Notes: a model not told the origin generated them from the letters alone. A stretch of 64,000 bases of DNA from Buddleja alternifolia (GCA_019426215.1 CM033392.1:39418980-39482979), one strand, 5' to 3'. Counted from the stretch's first letter, positions 46,199 to 59,834 are shown. A program made the numbers and translations.

Positions 46199-46692
46199 TG
46201 TTTACACTATAAAATAATTAGGCTTTCGAAATACAGAGCCCAAATAGCCCAAATTGTAGAAATTCGAAAAGAAGGGACTGAGTTAATAAAACCCAAGAAT
46301 CGAATCTGAAGAAATAAAATATGGTCCAAATAGCCAATCATCTGCAGAAGCGCGCTAATTCAAAAATATTTGAAAGAGTAGTTGAAGACGGTTAAAGGCG
46401 GTTCCCGAAGAAAAGGAACGTGGGTTCCTTCAAAAATCAATATATATACAAGCCATAGACAGAGAAAAAGGGAGATCACAAGATCATCAGAAGAAAAACT
46501 TCTACATTTTATTTCTCTTAGAATTGGCCCTAGCCTTAGGAGTAGTTCATAGCGTAATGTAGGAGTAACTCTTAGCGTAATTTAGGAGTAGCCGTAATGT
46601 AATTTAGTATAAGACTCGATGAAATTTGCCTCCAAGGAATTGTATCTGCATTTGCTTGTAATCTTCACGATCGAAGAATCCATGGAGAAACA
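46199..46692 (+). repeat. LTR 1, internally deleted
   Basis: It starts TGTTTACACTATAAAATAAT and follows LTR 2 until 'aatccatggaga'. It then jumps to the LTR end AAACA, losing about 450 bp that include the (TA) tract. The left flank is GGTAT (46194-46198), identical to the flank of the LTR at 57204. Confidence 0.9.
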
Positions 46693-47909
46693 AATAAATG
46701 GCGACCACAGTGGGAGATTAGTCGAACGCTCCTTTTATTACGGGAAACAATGGCTTCTTGAATATACCGATAAGTCAAGGAAGTCTTACGTTCCCAAATA
46801 ATATCCGAGTACCATATGCAGGGGGGCAAGTTGTGCCCGATGCCCATAAGGGAGGAAGTATTGGGGGAAATTTTTTGATCCCTAAATCAGGTCAAAATGA
46901 TTATTGAGAGAATGTACGCACCTGGTTTTCGAAGAAACAATATGTAAATGCCAGAAAAATTGAAGACTCATCTGAAAGAGTTATGAACAAATTTGTACAA
47001 ATCGAAATGGATCAATCTTAATATTTTGAATTATATTTTTTAATTGGTATTTATGTGTAGTTTCAAACATTCGGTAAAGTACTTCCAAATTCATGATTAT
47101 TTGATACAAATCTTGGGCATCCCCCAAGATATATGCTCGAGGGCTCGGGGAACGAAATGGAACAGGTTGTGAAGGGCAAGAATTCGGGGATTTGCCATTA
47201 ATCGAATCTTAATCGAAGGGGTAAACTCGAGAAAATGAAAGAAATAATTTTTCTACACTTTTCTCAGTAATCTCTGTTTACTCGAAAGGCGAATCAAAGA
47301 GGATGGCTGCGAGATGCTCGAATTGAAGGTTCGAAACAGTACTGACAAAAAGTATATAAAATTCTCTCTGTTTTCATTTCCATGGACAGAAGAAACTACT
47401 CTGCTACCACCACAAATGCCTTTTCCTCCTCCTCAAAGAAACCTTACGAGGACGTCGTGTTGTCCGGAGGTGGAAACAAGAATTCCGTAAGAATGCTGAC
47501 GTGACGGTGCCTTATGAGGAGTTAGTTAGTGGTGCTGCGATAAAAATCGAGACGCGGGTTCGAACGGATGACAGAAAAGTATCAGGTTCTCTGAATTCTT
47601 CAAGGAAGACCAAAATGCTTTCCATATCCAACCTCTCGAAAGTGCCACATCATCATTCGAATCTAAATAATAGTAAAGATTCCAGGCGCTCGAAGTTACC
47701 AAGTTTTGCTTCTAATATATATATATATATATATATATTACTTTTAGTAAAAGTATTACTATAATAACATAAAGTAGGTAGGTAGGTAGGCTATGGCAGG
47801 ATATATATATATATATTACTTTTAGTAAAAATATTATTATAATAATATAAATTAGGTAGGCATGTCAGATTTTTTCTTTCTTTCGAGCATAATGGTTTGA
47901 ACTTTGCTC

Positions 47910-47941
<32 letters not shown>

Positions 47942-48044
47942 ACTTTTAGTGAAAATATTATTATAAATAACATAAAGTAGGTAGATAAGCCTTTTTCCTT
48001 TCGAGAATAATGGCTTGGACTTTGCTCTCTCTCAGCAAAACAGG

Positions 48045-48250
48045 ACAGCACTCGAAATCTATATACTCGAAAATAGGATATATTCGAAATCCACATACTC
48101 GAAATCTGCATACTCGAAGTCTACATGTTCGAAATTCATTATACTCGAAATACTCACATACTCGAAATATATCTTTCTCGAACTGAAAAATTATTGTACT
48201 CAAAGTATCAGCATGCTCGAAGCTATTTTACTCGAATAGCTGTGCTCGAA
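48045..48250 (+). repeat. Degenerate 15-bp tandem repeat rich in TCGAA
   Basis: Units of the form CATACTCGAAATCTG follow each other with an approximate 15-bp period. The same array occurs reversed at about 53150-53370 in the inserted element. A frame stays open through it (Tyr-Ser-Lys-rich five-residue repeat), but this follows from the period and is not evidence of a protein. Beside it are (TA) and (GTAG) simple repeats at 47717-47945. Confidence 0.75.
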
Positions 48251-48487
48251 AGGATTATGCTCAAAGCATAACTGTCACCCACTAATTGTGGCAAGCTGTA
48301 GGCATAATTAATATTAGTTTATTTAAATCAAAGCAATATTTATATAATATGTCCCATACCACGAGGAGAAGATATATAGATGCCTCATCATGAATTCAAC
48401 TTTCACATTTAAATCATTATTAAATATGGCACTTTAGGCCTTTTAATACACATGAACTCAAAACGTTCATGTATATTAGGGGGCATT

Positions 48488-48963
48488 TGTTTACACTATA
48501 AAATAATTGGGCTTTCGAAATACAGAGCCCAAATAGCCCAAATTGTAGAAATTCGAAAAGAAGGGACTGAGTTAATAAAACCCAAGAATCGAATCTGAAG
48601 AAATAAAATATGGTCCAAATAGCCAATCATCTGCAGAAGCGCGCTAATTCAAAAATATTTGAAAGAGCAGTTGAAGGCGGTTCCCGAAGAAAAGGAACGT
48701 GGGTTCCTTCAAAAATCAATATATATACAAGCCATAGACAGAGAAAAGAGGGGATCACAAGATCATCAGAAGAAAAACTTCTACATTTTATTTCTCTTAG
48801 AATTAGCCCTAGCCTTAGGAGTAGTTCATAGCGTAATGTAGGAGTAACTCTTAGCGTAATTTAGGAGTAGCCGTAATGTAATTTAGTATTAGACTCGATG
48901 AAATTTGCCTCCAAGGAATTGTATCTGCATTTGCTTGTAATCTTCACGATCGAAGAATCCATG

Positions 48964-49001
<38 letters not shown>

Positions 49002-49438
49002 AGCTTTTAAATGTTAATTAATTGCTTGAATTTCAGTATATCTTTTTGGGTTGTTGAGATATGTTTATATTTTGCATTCGAACACAATAATCAGCATTTA
49101 ATTAAAGGCTGAAATCACCAAATAGCGTATCGAACGTTGCTTGTATTCTATCAAAATGAAGACTTTCACGGAGGTATAAATTGTCTTTTTATCCAGATTT
49201 AAGTATCGGAGAGATGATTTGTACACTTGACTTGAGTTTTCAATCGTTGCGGTCCACTCGAAGAAGAAGATGAAGAGAAGTTCGAATACATTTAATCAAC
49301 TTTTCGTTTAAGACGTAGGACCACCGGTAGCCTATTTAGGCAGGGGTCGATAGATAATTCTAAGTTGAGATTATCGCGAGGCAGGGATCGTCTACTCGAA
49401 ATCCCTCCTTATTCTAATTTGTTTTTATTTTCGAAACA
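48488..49438 (+). repeat. LTR 2, full length
   Basis: The 951-bp LTR from TGTTTACACTATAAAATAAT to CGAAACA is preceded by a polypurine tract and contains (TA) units at 48966-48999. A TATA-like 'atatatatac' at 48719-48728 lies ahead of the likely transcript start. It pairs with 57204-58149. Confidence 0.9.
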
Positions 49439-51929
49439 AATAAATGGCGACCACAGTGGGAGTTAGTCGAACGCTCCTTTTATTACGGGAAACAATGGCT
49501 TCTCAAATATACCAATAAGTCAAGGAAGTCTTACGTTCCCAAATAATATCCGAGTACCATATGCAGGGGGGCAAGTTGTGCCCGATGGCCATATGGGAGG
49601 AAGTATTAGGGGGAAATTCTTTGATCCCAAAATCAGGTCGCAATGTACGGGCCTGGTTTTCGAAGAAACAATAGGTAAATGCCAGGAAAATTGAAGACTC
49701 ATCTAAAAGAGTTCTGAAGAAATTCGTGCAAATCAAAATGGGTCAATCTTAATGTTTCGAATTATGTTTTTAAATTTGTATTTATGGATAGTTTCAAACA
49801 TTCGGTAAAGTACTTCCAACTGAATCTTAATCGAAGGGGTAACTCAAGAAAATGAAAGAAAGAATTTTTCTGTGATCTTCTCAGCGATCTCTGTTTACTC
49901 GAAAGACAAATCACAGAAGATGGCTAAGAGATGCTCGAATTGAAAGTTCGAAACAGTACTGACAAAAAGTATATAAAATTCTCTCTGTTTTCATTTCCAT
50001 GGACAGAAGAAACTACTCTGCTACCACCACAAATGCCTTTTCCTCCTCCTCAAAAAATGATTATTGCCCATGTCAATATGCTGAAAAGTCCTTTTGCAAT
50101 CCTTAAAACCAATTGACCACGGCTTTGCTACAACTTTGGCCGTAGTATTTGCAAGCATGGCCAAAACATTGACCAAGACATATTAGTCGTGGTCAATGTT
50201 TTGTTCATTGTAAAGACCATGACTTTTAGCTGGTGTAAAAAAGTATTAAGTTAACATTTCTTCCATCAGGCTAGTTAGAGCTTAAAATAGCTAGCATTTT
50301 TTTTAACAACGGCTAACTTTAATGTGGCTATATGAAACATCTATCACGGCAAAGTTAGCGTTGAGCTTAGACCGCTATAAACCACGGTTTTAAGCTATGA
50401 CATATTTTTTTTATTGCCAATACTCAATTTTCTTATAGTGATATAAATATAATATGTAATTTATAACTAACCTTTCATATTGGTTTTCATTATCCATCAT
50501 TGAAAATAATATATGTTTGACATTGACCTTTTTAAATGAATACATGATCAGATTAATTAATATTTAATCGTATAAAAGTTCCTGTATTATATTTATTTCC
50601 ATTTTAATGTTTTGCAAAACATTAATAGCAAGTTACAAATTTTTAAATATGGACAGTAAAAGTTTAATTAGATTACATTTATACAAAGTTGATATAAAAA
50701 AATATTTAGCAAGGAAGGTTGATTCTAATGCTCAATGAAAATATTTATAAGAATAATTTTGTTAAATGACATTTTTCACTAATTTTCTTTTACATCAAAA
50801 ATAATTCTAGGCGTATGTTATTATATGTTTAAACATTTCATATTTATATGATAAGACAACAAATATCTTAATTCATACCAACTTATCAGAATTTTAATAT
50901 GGTATGCAGGACAAATATTTGTATGAAATGTCAGGATAAAAATTTAACAATATCAAATATCTTAATCATACCAACTTATCACAAAATTAGAGAAAGTTAA
51001 ATAGAAAATGAAAGTTAACTAACAAACCTCAAGTTAGAGTGGTCCAGCACTCCCCGAACTTTCAAACCATATTAAACATCCAAATCATCTTCTTTTCAAA
51101 AAAAAATTCAAACAAATTCGAGATGTAATTTTGAAAATGCATCCTTCACACCTTGTCTTCTCCTCAAATTGAAGTTCATCCAATTTGTAATCAAGTGTGT
51201 ACCAGTCAAAACCGTCAATTCCAATACACAATATGTAGGTATTTAAACACCCATCAACTCTAAACTGAACCAAAACATGCTCTTTCACCACCAACCAAAT
51301 AGGTACATATTGAAATTCTTAAGTATATAAGGAACTTAGCTACTGAAAAGTTATGGCGATCCATCAGCCATTCTAATGCAATCAATTATATTAAACCAAT
51401 ACATTACCATGTCCTGCATATGAAGAGACATGTATGGGAGTTGGAAAGTTGTATTTTATTATTAATTGAGTCATTAATTGATGAACCAATTGTTTTATTT
51501 GTGCTAATTAAATGGAAATAATAATTAATTTTTATTTTAAAATTAAATATTAATAAGGATAGATTAGTCCATTCACAATTGGAAGAAACAACTTAGGTAT
51601 CCACATCTTTAGTATAGTATAGATATAGATATAGATTGAATGACGACGTATTTTGATGAGCTTGTGCTCGAGTTCAATAAGAATTAGTGGAGCCAAGTTT
51701 AAGATTATATTTTTTATTTAGGACCTAATTAAGGTTAAAACTGTTCATATGAGTTGAAACTCAAGAGCTCATTTGAAAGTCTTCTTTTGTGTCCTCCGCG
51801 TATCTAAGGCCACTATTTTGTTGGAGGATCTAATCTCTTAGGGTTGTTTGGGTTTAAAATTTAAAAGCTGTGAATTCAAATCTATAATAAACTCCATTGA
51901 ACTTGTTTAAATGATTGTGGTTTTCACCC

Positions 51930-53443
51930 TGTTTCGCTTGAAAAACATACTAGAATAAGGAAGGATTTCGAGTGGACGATCCCTGCCTCGCGATAATTCT
52001 CACCTTAGAATTATCTATCGACCCCTACCTAAATAGGCTACCGGTGGTGCTACGTCTTAAACGAAAAGTCGATTAAATGTATTCGAACTTCTCTTCATCT
52101 TCTTCGAGTGGACCGCAACGATTGAAAACTCAAGTCAAGTGTACAAATCATCTCTCCGATACTTAAATCTGGATAAAAAGACAATTTATACGTCCATGAG
52201 AGTCTTCGATTTGAAGAATACAAGCAGCGTTCGATACGCTATTTGGTGATTTCAGCCTTTAATTAAATGTTGATTATTGTGTTCGAATGCAAAATATAAA
52301 CATATCTCAACAGCCCAAAAAGATATACTGAAATTCAAGCAATTAATTAACATTTAAAAGCTTAAATATATATATATATATATCTCCATGGATTCTTCGA
52401 TCGTGAAGATTACAAGCAAATGCAGATACATGCCTTGGAGGCAAATTTCATCGAGTCTACACTAAATTACATTACGGCTACTCCTAATGTACGCTACGAT
52501 CTACTCCTACATTACGCTAGAAACTACCCCTAAGGCTAGAACTAATTCTAAGAGAATTGAAATGTAGAAGTTGATTCTTTTGATGATCTTGTGATCCTGT
52601 CTTCTTTCTCCGCAGCTCGTATATATATGGGTCTTTGAGGAACCCACGTTCCTTTTCTTCGAGAACCGCCTTTTCAACTGTCTTCAACTGCTCTTTCAAA
52701 TAATTTCAAATTAACACGCCTCTGCAGATGATTGGAAATTAAGTTCATTATGGACCTAATTTCTTTCTTTTCGAACGCCTACAATTCGGGCTATTTGGAC
52801 CTTGTAATTTCGACAACCCAAATTATTTTATGATGTGCTATTCGAGCACTCGCTCGGGCTGGAACTGAGCAACCTACTCGAGCTGAAATGGTTGGAGCGC
52901 TCGAGCACTTTTTATAGTGTAAAAAAATGCCCCCCCTAATATATATGAACGTTTCGAGTTCATGTGTATTAAAAGTCCTAAAGTGCCATAGTTAATAATG
53001 ATTTATATGTGAAAGTTGAATTCATGATGAGGCATCTATATACCTTCTCCTCGTGCTATGGGACATATTATATAAATATTGCTTTGATTTGAATAAACTA
53101 ATATTAATCATGCCTAAATGCTTGCCACAATTTGTGGGTGACAGTTGTGCTTCGAGCATAATTCTTTCGAGCACAACTAATCGAGTAAAGTAGCTTCGAG
53201 CATGCTGATATTTTGAGTACAATAATTTTTCAGTTCAAGAAAGATACATTTCGAGCATGTGAGTATTTCGAGTATAATGAATTTTGAACATGTAGACTTC
53301 GAGTATGCAGATTTCGAGTATGTGGATTTTGAATATACCCTATTTTCGAGTATATAGATTTCGAGTGCTGCCCTGTTTTGCTGCTGAGAGTGCCTACAAA
53401 ATATGGTGGTTCTCAACTTGTAGGTTGGGTGGTACTTTATTTG

Positions 53444-53477
<34 letters not shown>

Positions 53478-55660
53478 CGAATATATATATATATATAGAG
53501 AGAGAGCAAAGTCCAAGCCATTCTTCTCAAAAGGAAAAAGACTTACCTACCTACTTTATGTTATTTATAATAATATTTTTACTAAAAGTAATATATATAT
53601 ATATATATATAGAGCAAAGTTCAAACCATTATGCTCGAAAGAAAGAAAAAATCTGACATTCCTACCTAATTTATATTATTATAATAATATTTTACTAAAA
53701 GTAATATATATATATATATATATATATATCCCTACCTACCTACCTTATATATATATATATCCCTACCTACCTACCTACCTACTTTATGTTATTATAGTAA
53801 TACTTTTACTAAAAGTAATATATACATATATATATACATATACATATATATCCTGCCATAGCCTATCTACTTTTATATTATTAGAATAATATATATATAT
53901 ATATATATCTATATATTACTTTTAATGAATAGACCTCCATCCACCTACTTTTGGAAGTTTGGCAGACGTAAGAAATGCTCGAGCAACTCATTCGAGCATT
54001 TTGCTCGAGCTTTTCAATATGATAAATACCTTGATATTTCGAATTCAGTGATTTCGAGTATCGTGATACTTCGAACTGAAAAGGGGCCCAGTTTCGACGG
54101 TGTTCACCGTTTCAACCTCAAGGGATTTTGATTCAGTTAAAAATAAGCGTAAAATTGCCGGTGAAATTTCTTGCCCCCAAGTATTTTGTTGTTGATTCGC
54201 AAAATGCTGTTCTTCAAGGGGTATCGGGCTCGAAGCTTTGCCGACTTCAAATGGACCATCTCGAACTCGAGATTCCCGAGGATATCCTGTGTATTGATCA
54301 TATTCGAAAAAACAGCACATGTTCAATCATTCGAGTAACTTCTCGAGCAAGCCTATCTCGAGCACTCACTGCTATATCTTGCAAAATTGTAGTAAATATA
54401 CAGACAGACTCTTGCGCTAATGCCAGGTACTAATCATCGAATTCTCTTCTCTGACTCTCTCGAGCACCTGCTAAAGTTCATTTCATGATCTGAACGAACT
54501 GTTCCTACATTTTATCTGCTCTAACCTTATATTTCGAAATTGGCTGAGTGTCACAATCGTCACCCAAATCGTCTCTTGAGCGATTCAAAATCTTAATAAT
54601 TTTGTTTCTGAGAGATTTTCAGAAAGTCAATTATCGAACCGACTCCCACTGTGGTCGCCAAAAATCTGTTTCGCTTGAAAAACATACTAGAATAAGGAAG
54701 GATTTCGAGTGGACGATCCCTGCCTCGCGATAATTCTCACATTAGAATTATCTATCGACCCCTACCTAAATAGGCTACCGGTGGTCCTACGTCTTAAACG
54801 AAAAGGTGATTAAATGTATTCGAACTTCTCTTCATCTTCTTCGAGTGGACCGCAACGATTGAAAACTCAAGTCAAGTGTACAAATCATCTCTCCGATACT
54901 TAAATCTGGATAAAAAGACAATTTATACCTCCATGAGAGTCTTCGATTTGAAGAATACAAGCAGCGTTCGATACGCAATTTGGTGATTTCAGCCTTTAAT
55001 TAAATGCTGATTATTGTGTTCGAATGCAAAATATAAACATATCTCAACAGCCCAAAAAGATATACTGAAATTCAAGCAATTAATTAACATTTAAAAGCTT
55101 AAATATATATATATATATATCTCCATAGATTCTTCGATCGTGAAGATTACAAGCAAATGCAGATACATGCCTTGGAGGCAAATTTCATCGAGTCTACACT
55201 AAATTACATTACGGCTACACCTAATGTACGCTACGATCTACTCCTACATTACGCTAGAAACTACCCCTAAGACTAGAGCTAATTCTAAGAGAATTGAAAT
55301 GTAGAAGTTGATTCTTTTGATGATCTTGTGATCCTGTCTTCTTTCTCCGCAGCTCGTATATATATGGGTCTTTGAGGAACACACGTTCCTTTTCTTCGGG
55401 AACCGCCTTCAACCGTCTTCAACTGCTCTTTCAAATAATTTCAAATTAACGCGCCTCTGCAGATGATTGAAAATTAGGTTCATTATGGACCTAATTTCTT
55501 TCTTTTCGAACGCCTACAATTCGGGCTATTTGGGCCTTGTAATTTCGACAACCCAAATTATTTTATGATGTGCTATTCGAGCACCCGCTCGGGCTGGAAC
55601 TGAGCAACCTACTCGAGCTGAAATGGTTGGAGCGCTCGAACACTTTTTATAGTGTAAACA
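51930..55660 (-). mobile_element. Non-autonomous LTR element (Tat-type gag relic) inserted in copy 2
   Basis: The 3,731-bp element has LTRs at 51930-52925 and 54667-55660 and the perfect duplication CACCC (51925-51929 and 55661-55665). Copy 1 shows the empty site. The primer site on the minus strand (54644-54660) and the polypurine tract (about 52927-52942) give minus orientation. The interior has a gag N-terminal relic and a long stretch of TCGAA units and (TA), (GTAG) simple repeats at 53150-53920. No pol is present, so it depended on a relative for movement. The outermost base pair of the 3' LTR is mutated (TT for TG). Confidence 0.92.
54045..54630 (-). pseudogene. Gag relic of the inserted element
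   Basis: On the minus strand the pieces resembling 'YRALAQESARIFTAIVQDIA' of the gag at 59915 are found in broken frames (54433-54300). They are followed by 'GYPRESRVRDGPFEVGKAS' (54326-54045), which corresponds to 'GYPRENGPRNGQFEIGQTS' in the gag at 59915-60538. Frameshifts and stops separate them. Confidence 0.65.
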
Positions 55661-55838
55661 CACCCATTCCAAGGTTTTCTATTAAATCATTTAACAAGTT
55701 ACAATCTTCTGAATTTTTTCTTCTCTAAATTATTTCCTGAAACCCAGTCAATCCATTGGTTCATTGATTCAGTCAATGGTTTGAAAATCGGACTTGTCAT
55801 CTATTAAATAATTATTGACATACTTAAATATATATGTG

Positions 55839-55871
<33 letters not shown>

Positions 55872-57203
55872 TACGATAGATATAATTCTGTTTTTTCAAT
55901 CGTAGTAAGAATTAAAATTATCCTAAATTCATATAATCGATTTTATGAATCAATCATATTTAATGACAATAATTAACAAAGTCAAATATAAACTATTCAT
56001 TTTGAAAATTAAATCATTACGGTTTGATACTAGTAAATTTCATAGGGAACCATTTACTAGTAAATGACCAAAAAGCCCATTATTAACATAATATCAGATT
56101 ATCTTAAGTGATTACACACTTCTAGAAAACAATGGCAAAAGAAAAAGCGGCGCGAATAGAACTTTAAAACATGAAATTAATTTATATATTATGACATGAA
56201 ATTAATTTACATATTTTGACTTCAAAAGCAAAACACTATTCGAGCATTAATGAAGTGGTATTTATCTTCATTTTGTAGTGGAAGATAACAACTCCACAAT
56301 GATCTGACGCAATTTATATGTATTTCGAAAAATATCAAGAACCCATTGGTTCTCATATCCCGTGACCGGATCAACAGATTCAATGGTCAAAGGGCCGACT
56401 TTAGCGGTTCTCCAAAAATAGAGCGGGTTTTAGCTCTTACCTGCTTGGTGGTCTAGTTTGGCTCATTCCAATGGTCGGATGACGGTTTAGTCAGTCTGAA
56501 CAGTTGGGCCAGGTTAAGTTTCAAGACACTGGATTCAATAATATATTATAGATCCTTGATTATGCGGCACCAAATTCATCGACATTCTAAGTGTAAAGGT
56601 TGTTTCTCTTAAGGCTATGTTCTCATATGAATTTAACCTAATGCACTCAAATCAAAGCTTAATTCATTGACAGAGTCAAGGGCTGTATTCAATCAAATCG
56701 ATTCCAAAATAACTAACCAAAGAAGAGTGGACTCTAGAGTGGTTGAAACTTAACATCTGATAACATTCAATTAAACAACTTATAAATATTTTATTAAATT
56801 TATCATTGCCAATTGTTTAACTCAAAACCATCTGAGTGTAGACTTAATTTGAAATGTTGAAAGGCAATTTGATTATTTTTGCGAAATATTAATTTGTTGG
56901 CAGAGATTTTATTTTTTGGGTTGGATTCTATGGTGATAAATCCGTGCAATTAAAGCCAAAACTAAAAGTAGGCATTCAACGCAGGTACATTGATTTTCCA
57001 TCAACTTCAACGTAGTTATTGTGTCCGTGTTGTTCCTTTCTTAGCCATAGAACACAATACAACAATAGTTACCAAAGAGCAGATTGAAGATATTTAAACC
57101 ACAACGTAACTATCAGGGACGACACGTAGTTATTGGTATCTCGGTAAAAAGCTCCTAACTCACCAGAGCCAAGTTCGATATATTTTGATTAAGATGTAGG
57201 TAT

Positions 57204-58149
57204 TGTTTACACTATAAAATAATTGGGCTTTCGAAATACAGAACCCAAATAGCCCAAATTGTAGAAATTCGAAAAGAAGGGGCTGAATTAATAAAACCCA
57301 AGAATCGAATCTGAAGAAATGAAATATGGTCCAAATAGCCAATCATCTGCAGAAGCGCGCTAATTCAAAAATATTTGAAAGAGCAGTTGAAGACGGTTGA
57401 AGGCGGTTCCCGAAGAAAAGGAACGTGGATTCCTTCAAAGACCAATATATATACAAGCCATAGACAGAGAAAAAGGGAGATCACAAGATCATCAGAAGAA
57501 AAACTTCTACATTTTATTTCTCTTAGAATTAGCCCTAGCCTTAGGAGTAGTTCATAGCGTAATGTAGGAGTAACTCTTAGCGTAATTTAGGAGTAGCCGT
57601 AATGTGATTTAGTATTAGACTCGATGAAATTTGCCTCCAAGGCATTGTATCTGCATTTGCTTGTAATCTTCACGATGGAAGAATCCATGGAGATATATAT
57701 ATATATATTTAAGCTTTTAAATGTTAATTAATTGCTTGAATTTCAGTATATCTTTTTGGGCTGTTGATATATGTTTATATTTTGCATTCGAACACAATAA
57801 TCAGCATTTAATTAAAGGCTGAAATCACCAAATAGCGTATCGAACGCTGCTTGTATTCTATCAAAATGAAGACTTTCACGGAGGTATAAATTGTCTTTTT
57901 ATCCAGATTTAAGTATTGGAGAGATGATTTGTACACTTGACTTGAGTTTTCAATCGTTGCGGTCCACTCGAAGAAGAAGATGAAGAGAAGTTCGAATACA
58001 TTTAATCAACTTTTCGTTTAAGACGTAGAACCACCGGTAGCCTATTTAGGCAGGGGGTCGATAGATAATTCTAAGTTGAGATTATCGCGAGTCAGGGATC
58101 GTCTACTCGAAATCCCTCCTTATTCTAATTTGTTTTTATTTTCGAAACA
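57204..58149 (+). repeat. LTR 3, apparently a solo LTR
   Basis: The 946-bp LTR of the same family as LTR 2 ends at CGAAACA and is followed by ordinary sequence, with no primer site. The left flank is GGTAT (57199-57203) and the right flank AGTAT (58150-58154). This is a target duplication with one mismatch and fits a solo LTR left by recombination. Confidence 0.85.
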
Positions 58150-59027
58150 AGTATTGAAGATATGCTTAATGACAAGAAATAATGATTTAGGTCAACTTTT
58201 CAGGGTTTGCAATAATTGACTAGAAGTCTTAGATCGAGGTTCTAATTGATAATAGTTATTCCAGACTCCAGCACCAAACAAGATTAGAGTTTTTGAATTA
58301 AGTATTGATAGATGGCTTTCTTGTGAGTCTAATTTCTTTCTATACCTAGTCGGAATTCTTTAAGGTCCATGAATGTTATTATTATCTTCAATTAAACATT
58401 TAATCTATAACTCGGGTTTGTCGAGTTAGTTACTAGGGTATCCCCTTCTCTTTGGAAACAAAAAAAAAAATTTAACATTTAACCTAATTGATATATAATC
58501 AATAAGTTGGTGCGGATTTGCTTCAAACCTTCAAAAAGAGCAAAGAACTTCTCGTCCCTCCTTATTCTTTGCCTTCCTCTCATTCCTCCTCTTCTTTCCT
58601 CTTTTTTCTCATTGAACATGTCATCATAAAACTCCCATTATTCTTCACTTCATAAATATTGCATATGTATGAATCTCTTACACAGATAAATCAATCATTT
58701 TGCACCTCAAGTGCTATTAAGCATCACACAAGCATGGAAATATGTTATCCAATGTCCGTTTCTTAGAACAACGAAATAAACTGAAACGTGCAGCAGTTTG
58801 TAAATGATGGGTTCCCTTAGAAGGGTTCATGAAAGAATGTCCACTAAAAGTAGGGGCAAAAATACCATCAACAGGTTGGTTATTTGCTACTCCCTTTTGG
58901 CTTAAAAGTAAACTGAACCAAGTGTATCAAAATGGGATGATAAGATCATCCACTAAAAAACCCTTGCATTCTCATAGACTAACAATAACTCAACACACAT
59001 CACTGCCAAGTCTTTCGGAAGTACAAG
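58150..59027. other. Intergenic DNA, nothing recognised
   Basis: Non-repetitive AT-rich sequence between LTR 3 and the next LTR. No kinase exon or other gene is seen; the frame at 58829-59107 runs into the LTR and has no known motif. Confidence 0.45.
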
Positions 59028-59828
59028 TGTTTACACCCAAAATAAAATGGGCTTTGTCAGATAAGAAAGACCAAATCATCCTTAATCCGAAGATGGACTT
59101 GAAATAAAATATCCCATACAGCCAAGACTATTCGAAGATCGCCTCAAATCAGGTGAGCCCAATTGAAGTCATGGGATCAGTAAAATACGAAATGGGCTCG
59201 ATGGGGTCCAAATCTGAAGGCGAATCCAAAAAAGAGGGAGTTGCCCAGTTCAAAGACGCGCTAATAAAAGAAATTTAAAAGTACGGTTGGGAAGCAGTTT
59301 TTCGGCCATGTTGGACGTGGGTACGTGATAAAAGCAAGGCAAGGAGAAGAAAGGGACACACAGAAAAATCATCAACTCTGCTTTTATCTTTTCTCTCTAG
59401 GAGTAGGCGTAGCTAGGAGTAGTCGGTAGCGTAGAATTAGCCGTAGAAGCGTAGATCCAGTAGAGCCGATATTTGGTGATCCTGCTTGAATTCATCAAGC
59501 TGCTCGAAGCAAACTGTTTGTATTCAATTGGAGATCAATATGAAGGTATAATATTTATCTTTTTGTCAGATTTAAATATTTGATAGGTAAATACTGTATC
59601 TGGACTTGTGTCTTCAATTCCTCTTTTTGTTGATTACTTTCGTCGAATAATTGCTGTCCAAATAGCTAAAGTTAAATAACACATCGAAATGTTAAAGTCT
59701 GAACCACCGTCTAGCGTATCGAACTCGAACGCAGGGGTTGTTAGATAATTCTAAGTGTAGAATTAGCACCCGGCTCGAATCGATCATATTTGATTCGTCC
59801 CTATTCAATTTGTTTTTACCCAGAAACA
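59028..59828 (+). repeat. 5' LTR of the Tat-type element
   Basis: TG...CA ends, with the primer site seven bases downstream. Its partner should lie beyond the window, so the boundary rests on its likeness to the ends of the neighbouring LTR families and on the primer site. Confidence 0.85.
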
Positions 59829-59834
59829 AATTTT

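Larger units (their letters stand above)
46199..50051 (+). mobile_element. Deleted Tat-type gypsy element with an LTR-interior-LTR-interior arrangement
   Basis: LTR 1 (46199-46692) is internally deleted. It is followed by a primer site (46699-46715, TGGCGACCACAGTGGGA), an interior, a polypurine tract (AGGGGGCATT), a full LTR 2 (48488-49438), the same primer site again (49445-49461) and a second, partial interior. The second interior stops at 50051, where copy 2 of the duplicated block begins. At about 46741-46970, and again at 49489-49700, the interior matches the middle of the gag at 60720-60920 ('PYAGGQ' type words), so the element is related to the Tat-type element at the right edge. No pol is present. 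Confidence 0.85.
50052..57203. repeat. Tandem duplication, copy 2, split by an LTR element
   Basis: This is the second copy of 42780-46198. It starts within a poly-A run at the CACTA-like terminus, directly after the truncated interior of the preceding element. It is interrupted at 51930-55660 and otherwise collinear with copy 1, with few substitutions. The (TA) tract at 55840-55872 and the 69-codon minus frame at 51085-51294 match copy 1. Confidence 0.9.

Noticed and set aside
53305..53889. Long open frames with Tyr-Ile repeats
   Set aside because: They are translations of (TA)n and (GTAG)n simple repeats and have no coding features.
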